From Lautropia dentalis (lineage in GTDB: Bacteria; Pseudomonadota; Gammaproteobacteria; Burkholderiales; Burkholderiaceae_E): a DNA stretch of 64,000 nt. Where the stretch lies: positions 1,209,008 to 1,273,007 of the forward strand of contig NZ_RRUE01000001.1 of NCBI RefSeq assembly GCF_003892345.1, read 5' to 3'. The translations under genes were made by a program, and so were the position numbers. Of the stretch, positions 28,087 to 35,478 are shown in pieces (the first letter of the stretch is position 1; every line of letters starts with the position of its first letter). Under the pieces are notes generated by a model. The model ran no database searches and was not told the DNA's origin. It was given only the letters and a program-made list of their open reading frames with translations.

Positions 28087-28776
28087 TTACGCCAGCGCTC
28101 GCTCCACAGCCGCCTCGCAATGCACCAGCGTCGTGTCGAACACCGGCACGCTCACGTTCCCCGCGTTGAGTAGCATGCCCACCTCCGTGCAGCCCAGAAT
28201 CAGGCAATCTGCCCCGCGGTCTACCAGCCGGCCGGCAATGCCCCGGTAGGCTTGCTCGCTCTCCGGCTTCACCACCTCCCTGCACAGTTCCTCGTAGATG
28301 ATCCGGTGCGTCTCTGCCCGGTCGGCCGCATCGGGAATGACCGGTTCGAGCCCGGCGGCCCGGAGCCGGGCGGTGTAGAAGTCCTGCTCCATGGTGAAGG
28401 CGGTGGCCATCAGTCCGGGTCGTTTCAGGCCCTGCCGGTTGATGGCGGCCGCGGTGGCGTCGGCTATGTGCAGCAGTGGGATGCCGACGCCCTGCATCAT
28501 CTGGTCCGCCACCTTGTGCATGGTGTTGGTGGCCAGCACGATGAAGTCGGCGCCGCCGCGTTCCAGGGCCAGGGCTTCGCGGTTCAGAATCCTGCCGGCG
28601 CCGTCCCAGTCGCCGGCCGCCTGGGCGGCTTCGATGATTGCAAAGTCCAGCGAGCGGATCAGCAGTTCGGGGGAGTGCAGTCCGCCCAGCCGTTCGCGCA
28701 CGAGGCGGCAGAGTTCGCGATAGTAGGTCTGGGTGGAGGCGGCCGACATGCCGCCGAGGATGCCGATGGTTTTCAT
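28087..28776 (-). CDS. Aspartate/glutamate racemase family protein (YgeA-like)
   Basis: The 229-residue protein starts at ATG 28776 (MKTIGILGGMSAASTQTYY). The two active-site segments are IVLATNTMHKVAD and LILGCTEVGMLL. As in E. coli YgeA, the first catalytic position is Thr (ATNTMH) rather than the Cys of classical racemases; the second Cys is kept. It probably interconverts L/D aspartate or glutamate, or a related amino acid. It is flanked by duplicated antitoxin-like genes and the PepSY pseudogene and shows no clear operon partner. Confidence 0.88.
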   Translation of the reverse strand: MKTIGILGGMSAASTQTYYRELCRLVRERLGGLHSPELLIRSLDFAIIEAAQAAGDWDGAGRILNREALALERGGADFIVLATNTMHKVADQMMQGVGIPLLHIADATAAAINRQGLKRPGLMATAFTMEQDFYTARLRAAGLEPVIPDAADRAETHRIIYEELCREVVKPESEQAYRGIAGRLVDRGADCLILGCTEVGMLLNAGNVSVPVFDTTLVHCEAAVERALA

Positions 28777-28830
28777 GGAGTCTCCCTGTTGATGTTCCAC
28801 GGTGCAGCCGGCGGGCACCATGCCTGATGC

Positions 28831-29094
28831 TCATGCAGTGGGCTTGACTACCCATGCTTCGGCCGCGGCCATTTCCGCCTGAAGGTCTTCAATGCTTTCT
28901 TCCGGAGTTCCGGTCAGGGGAATGCCCAGACTGGACAATATCATCAGCATCTCGGCCAGGGGGTTGCCGGCCATTCTGGCGGCCGTGCTGGCAGAGATGG
29001 TTCCGCTCCTGAACAGGCTTGCGGCCAAGGCCACCGTGGTCTTGTGTTGCGTCGTCCGTCGTTCGTTCTCTGCGTTCATCAATGTGCCCATCAT
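28831..29094 (-). CDS. UPF0175-type antitoxin-like protein (copy 2, short)
   Basis: The 87 residues contain LAASLFRSGTISASTAARMA and NPLAEMLMILSSLGIPL, paralogous to the second half of the 27248-27628 product. The Phd-like N-terminal part is missing. ATG 29094 or 29079 may start it. It is divergent from the 29165 gene across a 70-base promoter region. No toxin partner is seen. Confidence 0.62.
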   Translation of the reverse strand: MMGTLMNAENERRTTQHKTTVALAASLFRSGTISASTAARMAGNPLAEMLMILSSLGIPLTGTPEESIEDLQAEMAAAEAWVVKPTA

Positions 29095-29164
29095 GGTGCT
29101 CTCTTCGTTACGATAACACCTTCAGGTCACACCATGTGCTGCGTACACCCATGGAGGTAACGCG

Positions 29165-29548
29165 ATGCGTTCATTCGATATCCTCGAGCTACACGGGCGT
29201 TCCGAAGACATCGTACGGGAGGTGGAGCAGGGCAGGCTGTCGATGGTCACACGACATGGGCAACCCCTGTTCGTCAGTGTGCCGTTTACGGAAGCGCTGC
29301 TGCAGGCGGGGGTTCATACGACCCTTGCGTTGGGCCTGTTCCGTCAGGGGGACATCTCGTCGGGCCGTGCTGCCAGGCTGGCAGGAATGACGCGTCCGGA
29401 GTTCCTCGACTATGCAAGTAGCATGGGCGTCCCCGTGGTGGACTACGACCCCGCCGAGCTGGATGAGGAGCTGGCGGCATTCGATGCCATGGTGACAGGG
29501 GAAGCACCATGGGTGAACACCTGCGCGAGGTCGAGGGGGCAGCGTTAG
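29165..29548 (+). CDS. Antitoxin-like protein: Phd-like N terminus plus UPF0175 domain (copy 3)
   Basis: The 127-residue protein has an N-terminal segment MRSFDILELHGRSEDIVREV with GRLSMVTRHGQPLFVSVPF (Phd/YefM-like). The UPF0175 domain follows: LALGLFRQGDISSGRAARLA, MTRPEFLDYASSMGVPVVDY, DPAELDEELAAF. It fits the UPF0175 consensus better than the other two copies. A good Shine-Dalgarno (GGAGG, about 8 bases ahead) precedes the ATG. UPF0175 proteins usually accompany PIN-type toxins; none follows here. Confidence 0.68.
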   Translation: MRSFDILELHGRSEDIVREVEQGRLSMVTRHGQPLFVSVPFTEALLQAGVHTTLALGLFRQGDISSGRAARLAGMTRPEFLDYASSMGVPVVDYDPAELDEELAAFDAMVTGEAPWVNTCARSRGQR

Positions 29549-29576
29549 CCGTTGCAGCGCAATATCCAGTCTCTGA

Positions 29577-29830
29577 TCAGCCGTGCAGCAGGTCGATGCT
29601 CTTCGGATCGACACGGTAGAAGAATTTACCGGTTTCGCCGTTGTTCAGGGCGCTTCGGTCATCTTCCATGTACATGCCTCCGCCGGTGAATCGCACGCCG
29701 TGCTTCCAGTCTTCCTGCAGCGTCCAGGTGGTGCATGTCAATCTGTTCGGGCAGGCTAACCAGCGTGGGGTGTGGGCACGGAACAGGATGGTGTTCGGAC
29801 GAAGTTCCGTCAGGATTACCCCACAAACCC
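29577..29830 (-). CDS. Unrecognised coding stretch (about 80 codons), start not defined
   Basis: A minus-strand frame ending at 29577-29579 encodes VILTELRPNTILFRAHTPRW, WTLQEDWKHGVRFTGGGMYM and FFYRVDPKSIDLLHG. Its composition looks like real protein, but no ATG lies at its beginning; the only Met residues are in the GGMYM segment near the end. It follows the 92-codon gene at 29816-30094 in another frame, so the two may be one gene broken by a frameshift near 29820-29830, or overlapping genes. I do not recognise the family. Confidence 0.4.
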
Positions 29831-30094
29831 CGCGCTGACCGATTCCAGATATCCGATGGCGTCTTCTGTCCTGCCTTCTCTGACCAGCTGCAGCAGCGTC
29901 TTGTGCCGGAAGCAGGGGATGGACTGGTTCCTGATGAGAGACACGGCTTGCTGCGCATCAGGCTGAATCGGGGTTGCGGCCGACAGCACCCGCTTGAGGT
30001 TTCCCGCGAGATCTTTGGCCTCGGGCCATGGCAGGTCGAATGCGGCTGCAACTGCTTCCGGAGAGGGCGCAATGGCATCGGTTCTGACGTTCAT
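29816..30094 (-). CDS. Hypothetical protein, 92 residues
   Basis: It starts MNVRTDAIAPSPEAVAAAFD and continues LPWPEAKDLAGNLKRVLSAA, SIPCFRHKTLLQLVREGRTE and DAIGYLESVSAGFVG. Mostly helical, no signal peptide, no family recognised. It lies directly downstream of the PepSY gene on the same strand (37-base gap) and may be the N-terminal part of a protein continued in the following frame at 29577-29830. Confidence 0.45.
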   Translation of the reverse strand: MNVRTDAIAPSPEAVAAAFDLPWPEAKDLAGNLKRVLSAATPIQPDAQQAVSLIRNQSIPCFRHKTLLQLVREGRTEDAIGYLESVSAGFVG

Positions 30095-30131
30095 CCCTGC
30101 ATGATAGCGTGGCCGCCAGTTACTCCATTTG

Positions 30132-31730
30132 CTACCCCCGCGCCACCTTGACCTTCACCCGCCGCCACCCAATCACCACCCCCGTCACCGACACCGCCAG
30201 CCCGCCCGCACTCAGCAGGATCAGCACGGCATCCCGCCCGGACCCGGTCCGCAGAATGGCCGGTACATCCCAGCTGTGCAGGAAGTAGAACAGCCATCGC
30301 CGGTTGCGCTGGGCCGCATTCATGCTGTCGGCCATCTGGCCTGTGCGCAGGTCGATGTACACACGGGTGTTTTCCGCATCCCCGTAGTCGATCCGCAGGG
30401 CGGGCAGGCCGTGCACTTCGGCGCCGTTCATGGCTTCCGGGTGGCGCTGGTAGTAGTAGGCGTCATACTGGCCCAGCACTTCGCTGCCGGTGGCTGGCTC
30501 GGCAAACAGGTGGCGTGCCGCGGGCATCACGTCGTCGGGCTTCCAGCGATCCTGCACGGCCAGCTGGCCGTCCGGGGTGGCCCTCACCAGCTGCGTCCGC
30601 GCCTGTCCGTCCAGGGCCAGCACATAGGTTTCACCGCCCAGCCGGTGCCATTGCAGTTCCACCGGCCGGAAGTCTGTCTGCTGCAGGGCTTCGATGATGC
30701 GGGCGGGCTGTTTCAGCGTGTCGGCCATTGGCTCCGCCTTGCCCCGGTAGGCGGCCTCGTCCGGTTCCTTCTGCGCGGGCGGGAAGAGGCCGTATGGGCT
30801 CATCGACATCAGGCCACTGAATATCCACGTGCAGACGAACAGGCTGAACGCGAGGCCGGTGATGTGGTGCCAGCGCATCCAGCCCTCCCGATAGGGGGAA
30901 TGCGAGCCTGTGCGGTAGCGCCCCCGAAACCGCCAGCGCCAGATGCCCACGAACACGCCGGTCACGGCCACCACCGTGCAGGCGGTGGAGAGCACGATCA
31001 CCACCCACGACCAGACGGGGTCCTTCGGCTGGTTGCGGAACATGTACAGCCAGTGCAGCCAGGCGCCGGCGTAGTTCCACAGTTGCTGGTAACGGGGGGC
31101 GTCCAGCACTACCTGTCCGGTGGCCGACGAGATGTAGAGCCGGCCCGGTTCGTCGCCCTCCAGTTCCACCACGTGCAGTGGCCGGTGGGGGTTGAGGCTG
31201 CGCGAATGGGTCCAGCGGTCTTCGTCGATGGTGCCGGCGTACTGCAGCGATGCACCCGGTGCGAAGACGTGTGCTTCCGCCAGCGCCTCCTTCGGCGCGA
31301 TGGCGGGTGTACTGGTGGGGGTACTGGCTGGCGTGGTGGCTGGTGCGCTGGTTTGGGCCTCCCCATCCTCCCACACGTAGCGGGGCTGGCCGCCAATGGA
31401 GGTCAGCACCAGCCGGGCATCGGCGGGCGAAATGCCGCCGGGCAGGCTGCCGGCGGGCTGATGGCCAGCGGGGCGGCCGTCAGTGGACGGGTGGCCAATG
31501 GACGGGTCGTCGGTGGGCGGCTGGCTAATCGGCCGGTCAGCGGACAGGCTGTCGATGGGCCGGCAGCACGCTGTCGTGCCCAGTGCCGGCAGCGGTGCCA
31601 GCCGCTCCCAGGGTGTGAGCTTGGGGTAGCCGGTGAACAGCATGACCACGCCGCTGATGAACCACAGCACCATCAGCACGCAGCCGCCAACACCCATCCA
31701 GCGGTGAATGAGGTAGACATATCTTTTCAT
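30132..31730 (-). CDS. PepSY-associated TM-helix membrane protein
   Basis: About 532 residues from ATG 31730 (MKRYVYLIHRWMGVGGC); ATG 31748 would add six. It has an N-terminal TM helix (VGGCVLMVLWFISGVVMLF), a large loop with a Thr/Pro/Ser/Gly-rich low-complexity stretch, a second TM (VVIVLSTACTVVAVTGVFVGIW), RWHHITGLAFSLFVCTWIFS, a periplasmic PepSY-like part, and a last TM (AVLILLSAGGLAVSVTGVVI). This is the PepSY_TM family found next to TonB-dependent siderophore receptors; members are thought to be inner-membrane reductases or helpers in iron uptake. It lies behind the receptor gene on the same strand. Confidence 0.82.
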   Translation of the reverse strand: MKRYVYLIHRWMGVGGCVLMVLWFISGVVMLFTGYPKLTPWERLAPLPALGTTACCRPIDSLSADRPISQPPTDDPSIGHPSTDGRPAGHQPAGSLPGGISPADARLVLTSIGGQPRYVWEDGEAQTSAPATTPASTPTSTPAIAPKEALAEAHVFAPGASLQYAGTIDEDRWTHSRSLNPHRPLHVVELEGDEPGRLYISSATGQVVLDAPRYQQLWNYAGAWLHWLYMFRNQPKDPVWSWVVIVLSTACTVVAVTGVFVGIWRWRFRGRYRTGSHSPYREGWMRWHHITGLAFSLFVCTWIFSGLMSMSPYGLFPPAQKEPDEAAYRGKAEPMADTLKQPARIIEALQQTDFRPVELQWHRLGGETYVLALDGQARTQLVRATPDGQLAVQDRWKPDDVMPAARHLFAEPATGSEVLGQYDAYYYQRHPEAMNGAEVHGLPALRIDYGDAENTRVYIDLRTGQMADSMNAAQRNRRWLFYFLHSWDVPAILRTGSGRDAVLILLSAGGLAVSVTGVVIGWRRVKVKVARG

Positions 31731-31883
31731 CTGGGTTCCTGCGCGCATGGCTGGTCTCCCGTTGCCGGTTTCGTTTCTGCGGCTGGTGTCGTCTTCGCTG
31801 CCGGCTTCATGCCTGTCGCCGGCCCTGGTCCTGTCATGGCTGGTTCGTCATGTCCGGTTTATCCATTCCTGCCTGGCCGGCAC

Positions 31884-34052
31884 TCAGAACCGGTGGCTCA
31901 GCGTCAGTTCGAAGCGCCGGCCCGGCCCGTAGAACCACTGGGTGTCGTGGTAGTAGGCGGTGGTGAAGTACGCCCGGTCGGTGACGTTGTAGACGCGTGC
32001 GGTGAGGTCGGTGTCCGGGTTCATGGCCCAGCGCAGGGCCAGGTCCGCGGTGGTGTAGGCGGGCAGTGTCAGGGTGTCGGCATTGTTGGCGTAGCGTTTT
32101 GCCACATGGCGCAGGCCGGCCATGGCAGTCCACCGGGGCTGGAAGTTCCAGCTCACCCACAGGTTGGCCAGGCGCTCCGGCACGTTGGGCGGTACCTTGC
32201 CGTTGCGGGAAACGGTGACGCCGTCGTCGTCCTGTTCGGTGAAGTCATCGAAGCGGGCGCGCAGTACGGTGGCGTTGGCCTCCACCCGCCAGTTCCGGGC
32301 AACGTTCAGGGCCAGCGTGCCTTCGATGCCGCGTGCAGAGCGTTTGCCCACCTGTACGCTGCGTTCGGGGTCGAGCGGGTCCTGGGTGAGCATGTGGGTC
32401 TTGCGGAGGTGGTATGCGGCCAGTGTCCATTCGCCGCGTCCGTTCCAGAATGCCTGCTTGAGGCCGATCTCGATCTGCCGGCCCCGGGTCATGTCGAAGT
32501 TTTCGCTGCCGGGCCGCAGCCACATCAGGCCGCTGACGGGTTCGGCCGCTTTCGAATACTGGGCGTACAGCGACAGGTCCGGCGTGACTTCCCGGACGGC
32601 CCCCAGGTGCCAGCCTGTGTCGTGATAGGTGCGGCTGAACTGGCGCTGGCCGGATATCAGATCGTCACGCCGAACCCTGGCATGGTCGTAGTGCAGCCCG
32701 CCCACCACCGACCAGCCGGGGCTGGGCACGAGGCGGTCTTCCACGAACAGTGCGTACTGGTCCACGGTACTGCGCCAGCGCGGGATGAACGGAATGTCGC
32801 TCTGGAAGTAGCCGGGTTCCGGGTTGAACACGTCGACGGACCCGGGGTTGCCGGTGTAGTTGTTGTTGGTGTGGTGGAAGCTGCCGTGATTGACATCGAA
32901 GCCCACCGACAGTGTGTTGTCCAGCCCGGCCAGTTGACCTTTGAGGGTGGCGTCGGTGGTGAGGCCCGTCTGTTTCTGGTCCTGGCGGATCTGTGTGGCG
33001 CGTGTGCGGTCCACCAGGCCGGTGTCGGGGTTGTAGTCGTAGTTGTCGGCGTTGCGCCAGTCGCGGTGGCTGCCGGTGTGGTAGAGGCGCGAGCGAACCT
33101 TCAGGGCGTCACCGGGTGTCCAGGTGGCGGCCAGCTCGGTCCAGCGGTCATGAAAGCGCACGAAGGTGTCCTGCACATCGTAATTCCGCTCGCGCAGGGC
33201 ATCCAGCTGGCGTCCGTCGATGAGGGGCGTGCCGAAGTAGCGCATGGGCCGCCGGGAGCCGTAGGCGTGGCTGAGCTTCAGGCTGAGGTCCGGGGTGGCC
33301 TGGTACTGCAGGGCACCTGAGAAGGTGGAGTCCCGGCTGTTGCCGCGGTCCACCCAGCCGTCGCTGTGGTTGCCGCTCACATCGAGCCGGTAGGAGAGCC
33401 GGTCGGTCAGCGCCCCGCCACTGCCCAGCCCCAGGCGCTGTGTGTTCTTCGTGCCCAGCGTGGCCTGCACTTCGTTGCGGATGGGGCCCTGTGTGGGTTT
33501 TTTGGGCACCACGTTGATCACGCCGCCAATGCCGCCCTCGCCGCGGGTGACCGAGGCTGGGCCGCGCAGTACCTCGATGCGTTCGACGGACCAGGTGTCG
33601 AACGGAAAGGAGATGCTGGAGCCGCCATACTGCCGCAGGCCATCGTAGAGCTGCATCACCGATGAAGCGCCGTCGAAGCCACGTGCCGACAGGTCGCTCA
33701 TGCCGTTGGCGGGGTGCGGTGTGGCGCTGATGCCGGTGGCCTGTGCAACGGCGTCGTTTATGGTGGCATCACCACGTTCTTCCAGCTGCCGGCGGTTGAT
33801 GCCTTCCACGCTGGCCGGCGTCTGCATGGGCGTGAGATTCAGGCTGGAACCCGCGGTGACGGGCACGGTGAGCAGGGGGCTTTGTTCGCCCTTGACCACG
33901 ACGGGCGGGAGGGTTGAGGAGGCGGCGCAGGAGGGTAGAGGGATGCTGGCCAGCCCGGCGGCCAGCGGGAGGATGGTGAGGAGCGGGGCAGGAGAACGCG
34001 AAGCACATGGCGGGCGAGAGAAACGCCGCGAGAGGCAGGCACCAGAAGGCAT
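31884..34052 (-). CDS. TonB-dependent siderophore receptor
   Basis: The 722-residue protein has a long signal region (about residues 1-45), then a plug domain (PPVVVKGEQS, TPASVEGINRRQLEERG, RGFDGASSVMQLYDGL, VERIEVLRGPASVTRGEGGI, GGVINVVPKKP) and a 22-strand-type barrel ending in LTLSHRF with terminal Phe. It imports a ferric siderophore or similar ligand across the outer membrane using TonB energy. The Ser/Ala/Pro-rich N terminus is long. The PepSY gene follows on the same strand. An AT-rich upstream region and a heptamer tandem repeat (34314-34376) lie in front of the start. Confidence 0.93.
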   Translation of the reverse strand: MPSGACLSRRFSRPPCASRSPAPLLTILPLAAGLASIPLPSCAASSTLPPVVVKGEQSPLLTVPVTAGSSLNLTPMQTPASVEGINRRQLEERGDATINDAVAQATGISATPHPANGMSDLSARGFDGASSVMQLYDGLRQYGGSSISFPFDTWSVERIEVLRGPASVTRGEGGIGGVINVVPKKPTQGPIRNEVQATLGTKNTQRLGLGSGGALTDRLSYRLDVSGNHSDGWVDRGNSRDSTFSGALQYQATPDLSLKLSHAYGSRRPMRYFGTPLIDGRQLDALRERNYDVQDTFVRFHDRWTELAATWTPGDALKVRSRLYHTGSHRDWRNADNYDYNPDTGLVDRTRATQIRQDQKQTGLTTDATLKGQLAGLDNTLSVGFDVNHGSFHHTNNNYTGNPGSVDVFNPEPGYFQSDIPFIPRWRSTVDQYALFVEDRLVPSPGWSVVGGLHYDHARVRRDDLISGQRQFSRTYHDTGWHLGAVREVTPDLSLYAQYSKAAEPVSGLMWLRPGSENFDMTRGRQIEIGLKQAFWNGRGEWTLAAYHLRKTHMLTQDPLDPERSVQVGKRSARGIEGTLALNVARNWRVEANATVLRARFDDFTEQDDDGVTVSRNGKVPPNVPERLANLWVSWNFQPRWTAMAGLRHVAKRYANNADTLTLPAYTTADLALRWAMNPDTDLTARVYNVTDRAYFTTAYYHDTQWFYGPGRRFELTLSHRF

Positions 34053-34313
34053 GGATGGGTCTCCAGAATGGTTGTGTCGATGCAGGGCGGGCGGACCACT
34101 GGATCAATTCCGTTTGCTGCCTCGGGCTGTTTTCTGCGGCCCTGCCGCCTTGTCCTGCACGCCCAAAGGGAGGACGAATGGGTCCATGACACGCGCTGTC
34201 CAGCGCATTTTCTGTGGTGCCTTCATGCAGGTCGATAATATCCATCCGAATTTGTCGGATTAATAATTGATATATATTAAAATATAAGGTGTTGTTTGAT
34301 GGTTGATAATGTA

Positions 34314-34376
34314 GGTTGCTGGTTGCTGGTTGCTGGTTGCTGGTTGCTGGTTGCTGGTTGCTGGTTGCTGGCTGCT
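34314..34376. repeat. Heptanucleotide tandem repeat (GGTTGCT)8 plus one degenerate unit
   Basis: Eight perfect GGTTGCT units run from 34314 to 34369, followed by GGCTGCT. The array is about 260 bases upstream of the TonB-receptor start. Because seven is not a multiple of three and tandem repeats slip, copy number could vary between cells and change promoter spacing or the frame of a short upstream reading frame. Confidence 0.9.
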
Positions 34377-34411
34377 GGCCAGAGGCTTCGGACTTCTGGA
34401 TGCCGAAACGG

Positions 34412-34678
34412 TCAGGCGATATGCCGCGGGCACGCCGGAACAGTTGGATCACCCGACCGACACCCTGCTGGCGGCAGGTCCGCTGGTGGAGGTGTTCCGG
34501 CTGCAGTGAATGGCTGAGGGATGCTGGCGGCAGCACCCATGGCCTGTTTCAGATGGGCGTTGGGTTGGAATGAGGCGTCCAATGCTTCAAGGAAGCGCTG
34601 GGACTCCTTTGCAGACAGGGTGACGATGGAGTCCCCTGTGACGGTGGTGACGATGTTGCCCGGCGCGATATCGTGCAT
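34412..34678 (-). CDS. DUF1778 antitoxin-like fragment
   Basis: The 88-residue frame starts MHDIAPGNIVTTVTGDSIVT. It then has LSAKESQRFLEALDASFQPN and AHLKQAM, which closely resembles the C-terminal toxin-neutralising end of DUF1778 (TacA-type) antitoxins. The N-terminal DNA-binding domain of that family is absent, and the tail after residue 50 is Pro/Ala-rich. No GNAT toxin gene follows. Probably a remnant of a TacAT-type module. Confidence 0.5.
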   Translation of the reverse strand: MHDIAPGNIVTTVTGDSIVTLSAKESQRFLEALDASFQPNAHLKQAMGAAASIPQPFTAAGTPPPADLPPAGCRSGDPTVPACPRHIA

Positions 34679-34704
34679 GGCTTTCTCCCTGTCCTGCTGG
34701 CGCC

Positions 34705-34750
34705 TTGACCAGAATTTGGATTGATTGTATATATCGTAGCATGGCTACGA
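34705..34750 (+). promoter_or_regulatory. abiE promoter with operator-like palindrome over the start codon
   Basis: TTGACC (34705-34710) and TATATA (34728-34733) are separated by 17 bases, a good sigma-70 promoter. The inverted repeat TCGTAGC-ATG-GCTACGA (34734-34750) is centred on the abiEi start codon. The expected transcription start falls at or next to the ATG, and no Shine-Dalgarno is visible, so the transcript is probably leaderless. AbiEi proteins are known to repress their own promoter by binding inverted repeats. Confidence 0.65.
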
Positions 34751-35478
34751 CAAGTGACAGAAAACTAAATTCTCTCTACACCCATTTCCTGCCCGGCACC
34801 CCGCTGACGTCCGCAGACCTCTCCAGTCGTGGCATCTCCGCCGATCTGGCCGTCTACTACGTTCGGTCGGGCTGGCTCGTACGCCTTGCGCGCGGTATTT
34901 ACTGCCGCCCGAACGACCCGCCCGCGCTGTATCCCAGCCTTCGGCTCCTTCAGCGCCGGCTGGATGGTCTGCATGTGGGCGGCAAATCCGCGCTGGACTG
35001 GTATGGAATCAGGCAGTATGTTGCCCGGCAGCCAGTGCTCAGCCTGTATGGTTGGGTAGCAGGACGACTGCCAGACTGGTTCACCGAACGCTTTCCGGCC
35101 ACCTACCACCAGAAACGTCTGTTCGATGAGCAGGCAGACACCCTGTTGCATGTGGGGCCGTTCGGGGAGCAGGAAGGGGCGCCGCAGGTCTCGTCGCCGG
35201 AAAGGGCGCTGCTGGAGCTGTTGAGTGAGGTTGGTACCCATCAGCCCTTGCAGGAGGCGAGGGAGCTTGTCGAGAGTGCCTTCAATCTGCGTGCCGATGT
35301 GCTGCAGGCGCTGCTGCAATGCTGTCGCAGCGTGAAGACCGTCCGGTTGTGCCTGCAGCTGGGGCGCGAAGTCTCTGCTCCCTGGGTTGGGCGGCTGGAT
35401 GTGGGCATGTTGCCGATGGGCAGCGAGCGTGCCTGGGTTTCCCGTTCCTCTGATGGCCTGCTGGTGCTCAAACCATGA
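34741..35478 (+). CDS. abiEi: AbiEi antitoxin (type IV toxin-antitoxin system)
   Basis: The 245-residue protein from ATG 34741 has an N-terminal winged-helix domain (LTSADLSSRGISADLAVYYV, SGWLVRLARGIYCRP) like AbiEi_3_N. The AbiEi C-terminal domain follows (GGKSALDWYGIRQYVARQPV, VSSPERALLELLSEVG). AbiEi represses its operon and blocks the toxic effect of AbiEii. The toxin gene overlaps by 4 bases. AbiE systems are known as phage abortive-infection or plasmid-stabilising modules. Confidence 0.88.
   Translation: MATTSDRKLNSLYTHFLPGTPLTSADLSSRGISADLAVYYVRSGWLVRLARGIYCRPNDPPALYPSLRLLQRRLDGLHVGGKSALDWYGIRQYVARQPVLSLYGWVAGRLPDWFTERFPATYHQKRLFDEQADTLLHVGPFGEQEGAPQVSSPERALLELLSEVGTHQPLQEARELVESAFNLRADVLQALLQCCRSVKTVRLCLQLGREVSAPWVGRLDVGMLPMGSERAWVSRSSDGLLVLKP

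Noticed and set aside
30129-33320. Open frame of about 1060 codons on the plus strand
   Set aside because: It is the antisense of the PepSY gene and TonB-receptor gene. Its His/Gly/Val-rich translation has no family character, whereas the minus-strand frames carry clear domains.
34314-34376. Heptamer array as the coding repeat of a protein (PATSNQQ units on the minus strand)
   Set aside because: The open frame through it lacks a recognisable start, Shine-Dalgarno or domain. The repeat alone explains the periodic peptide.
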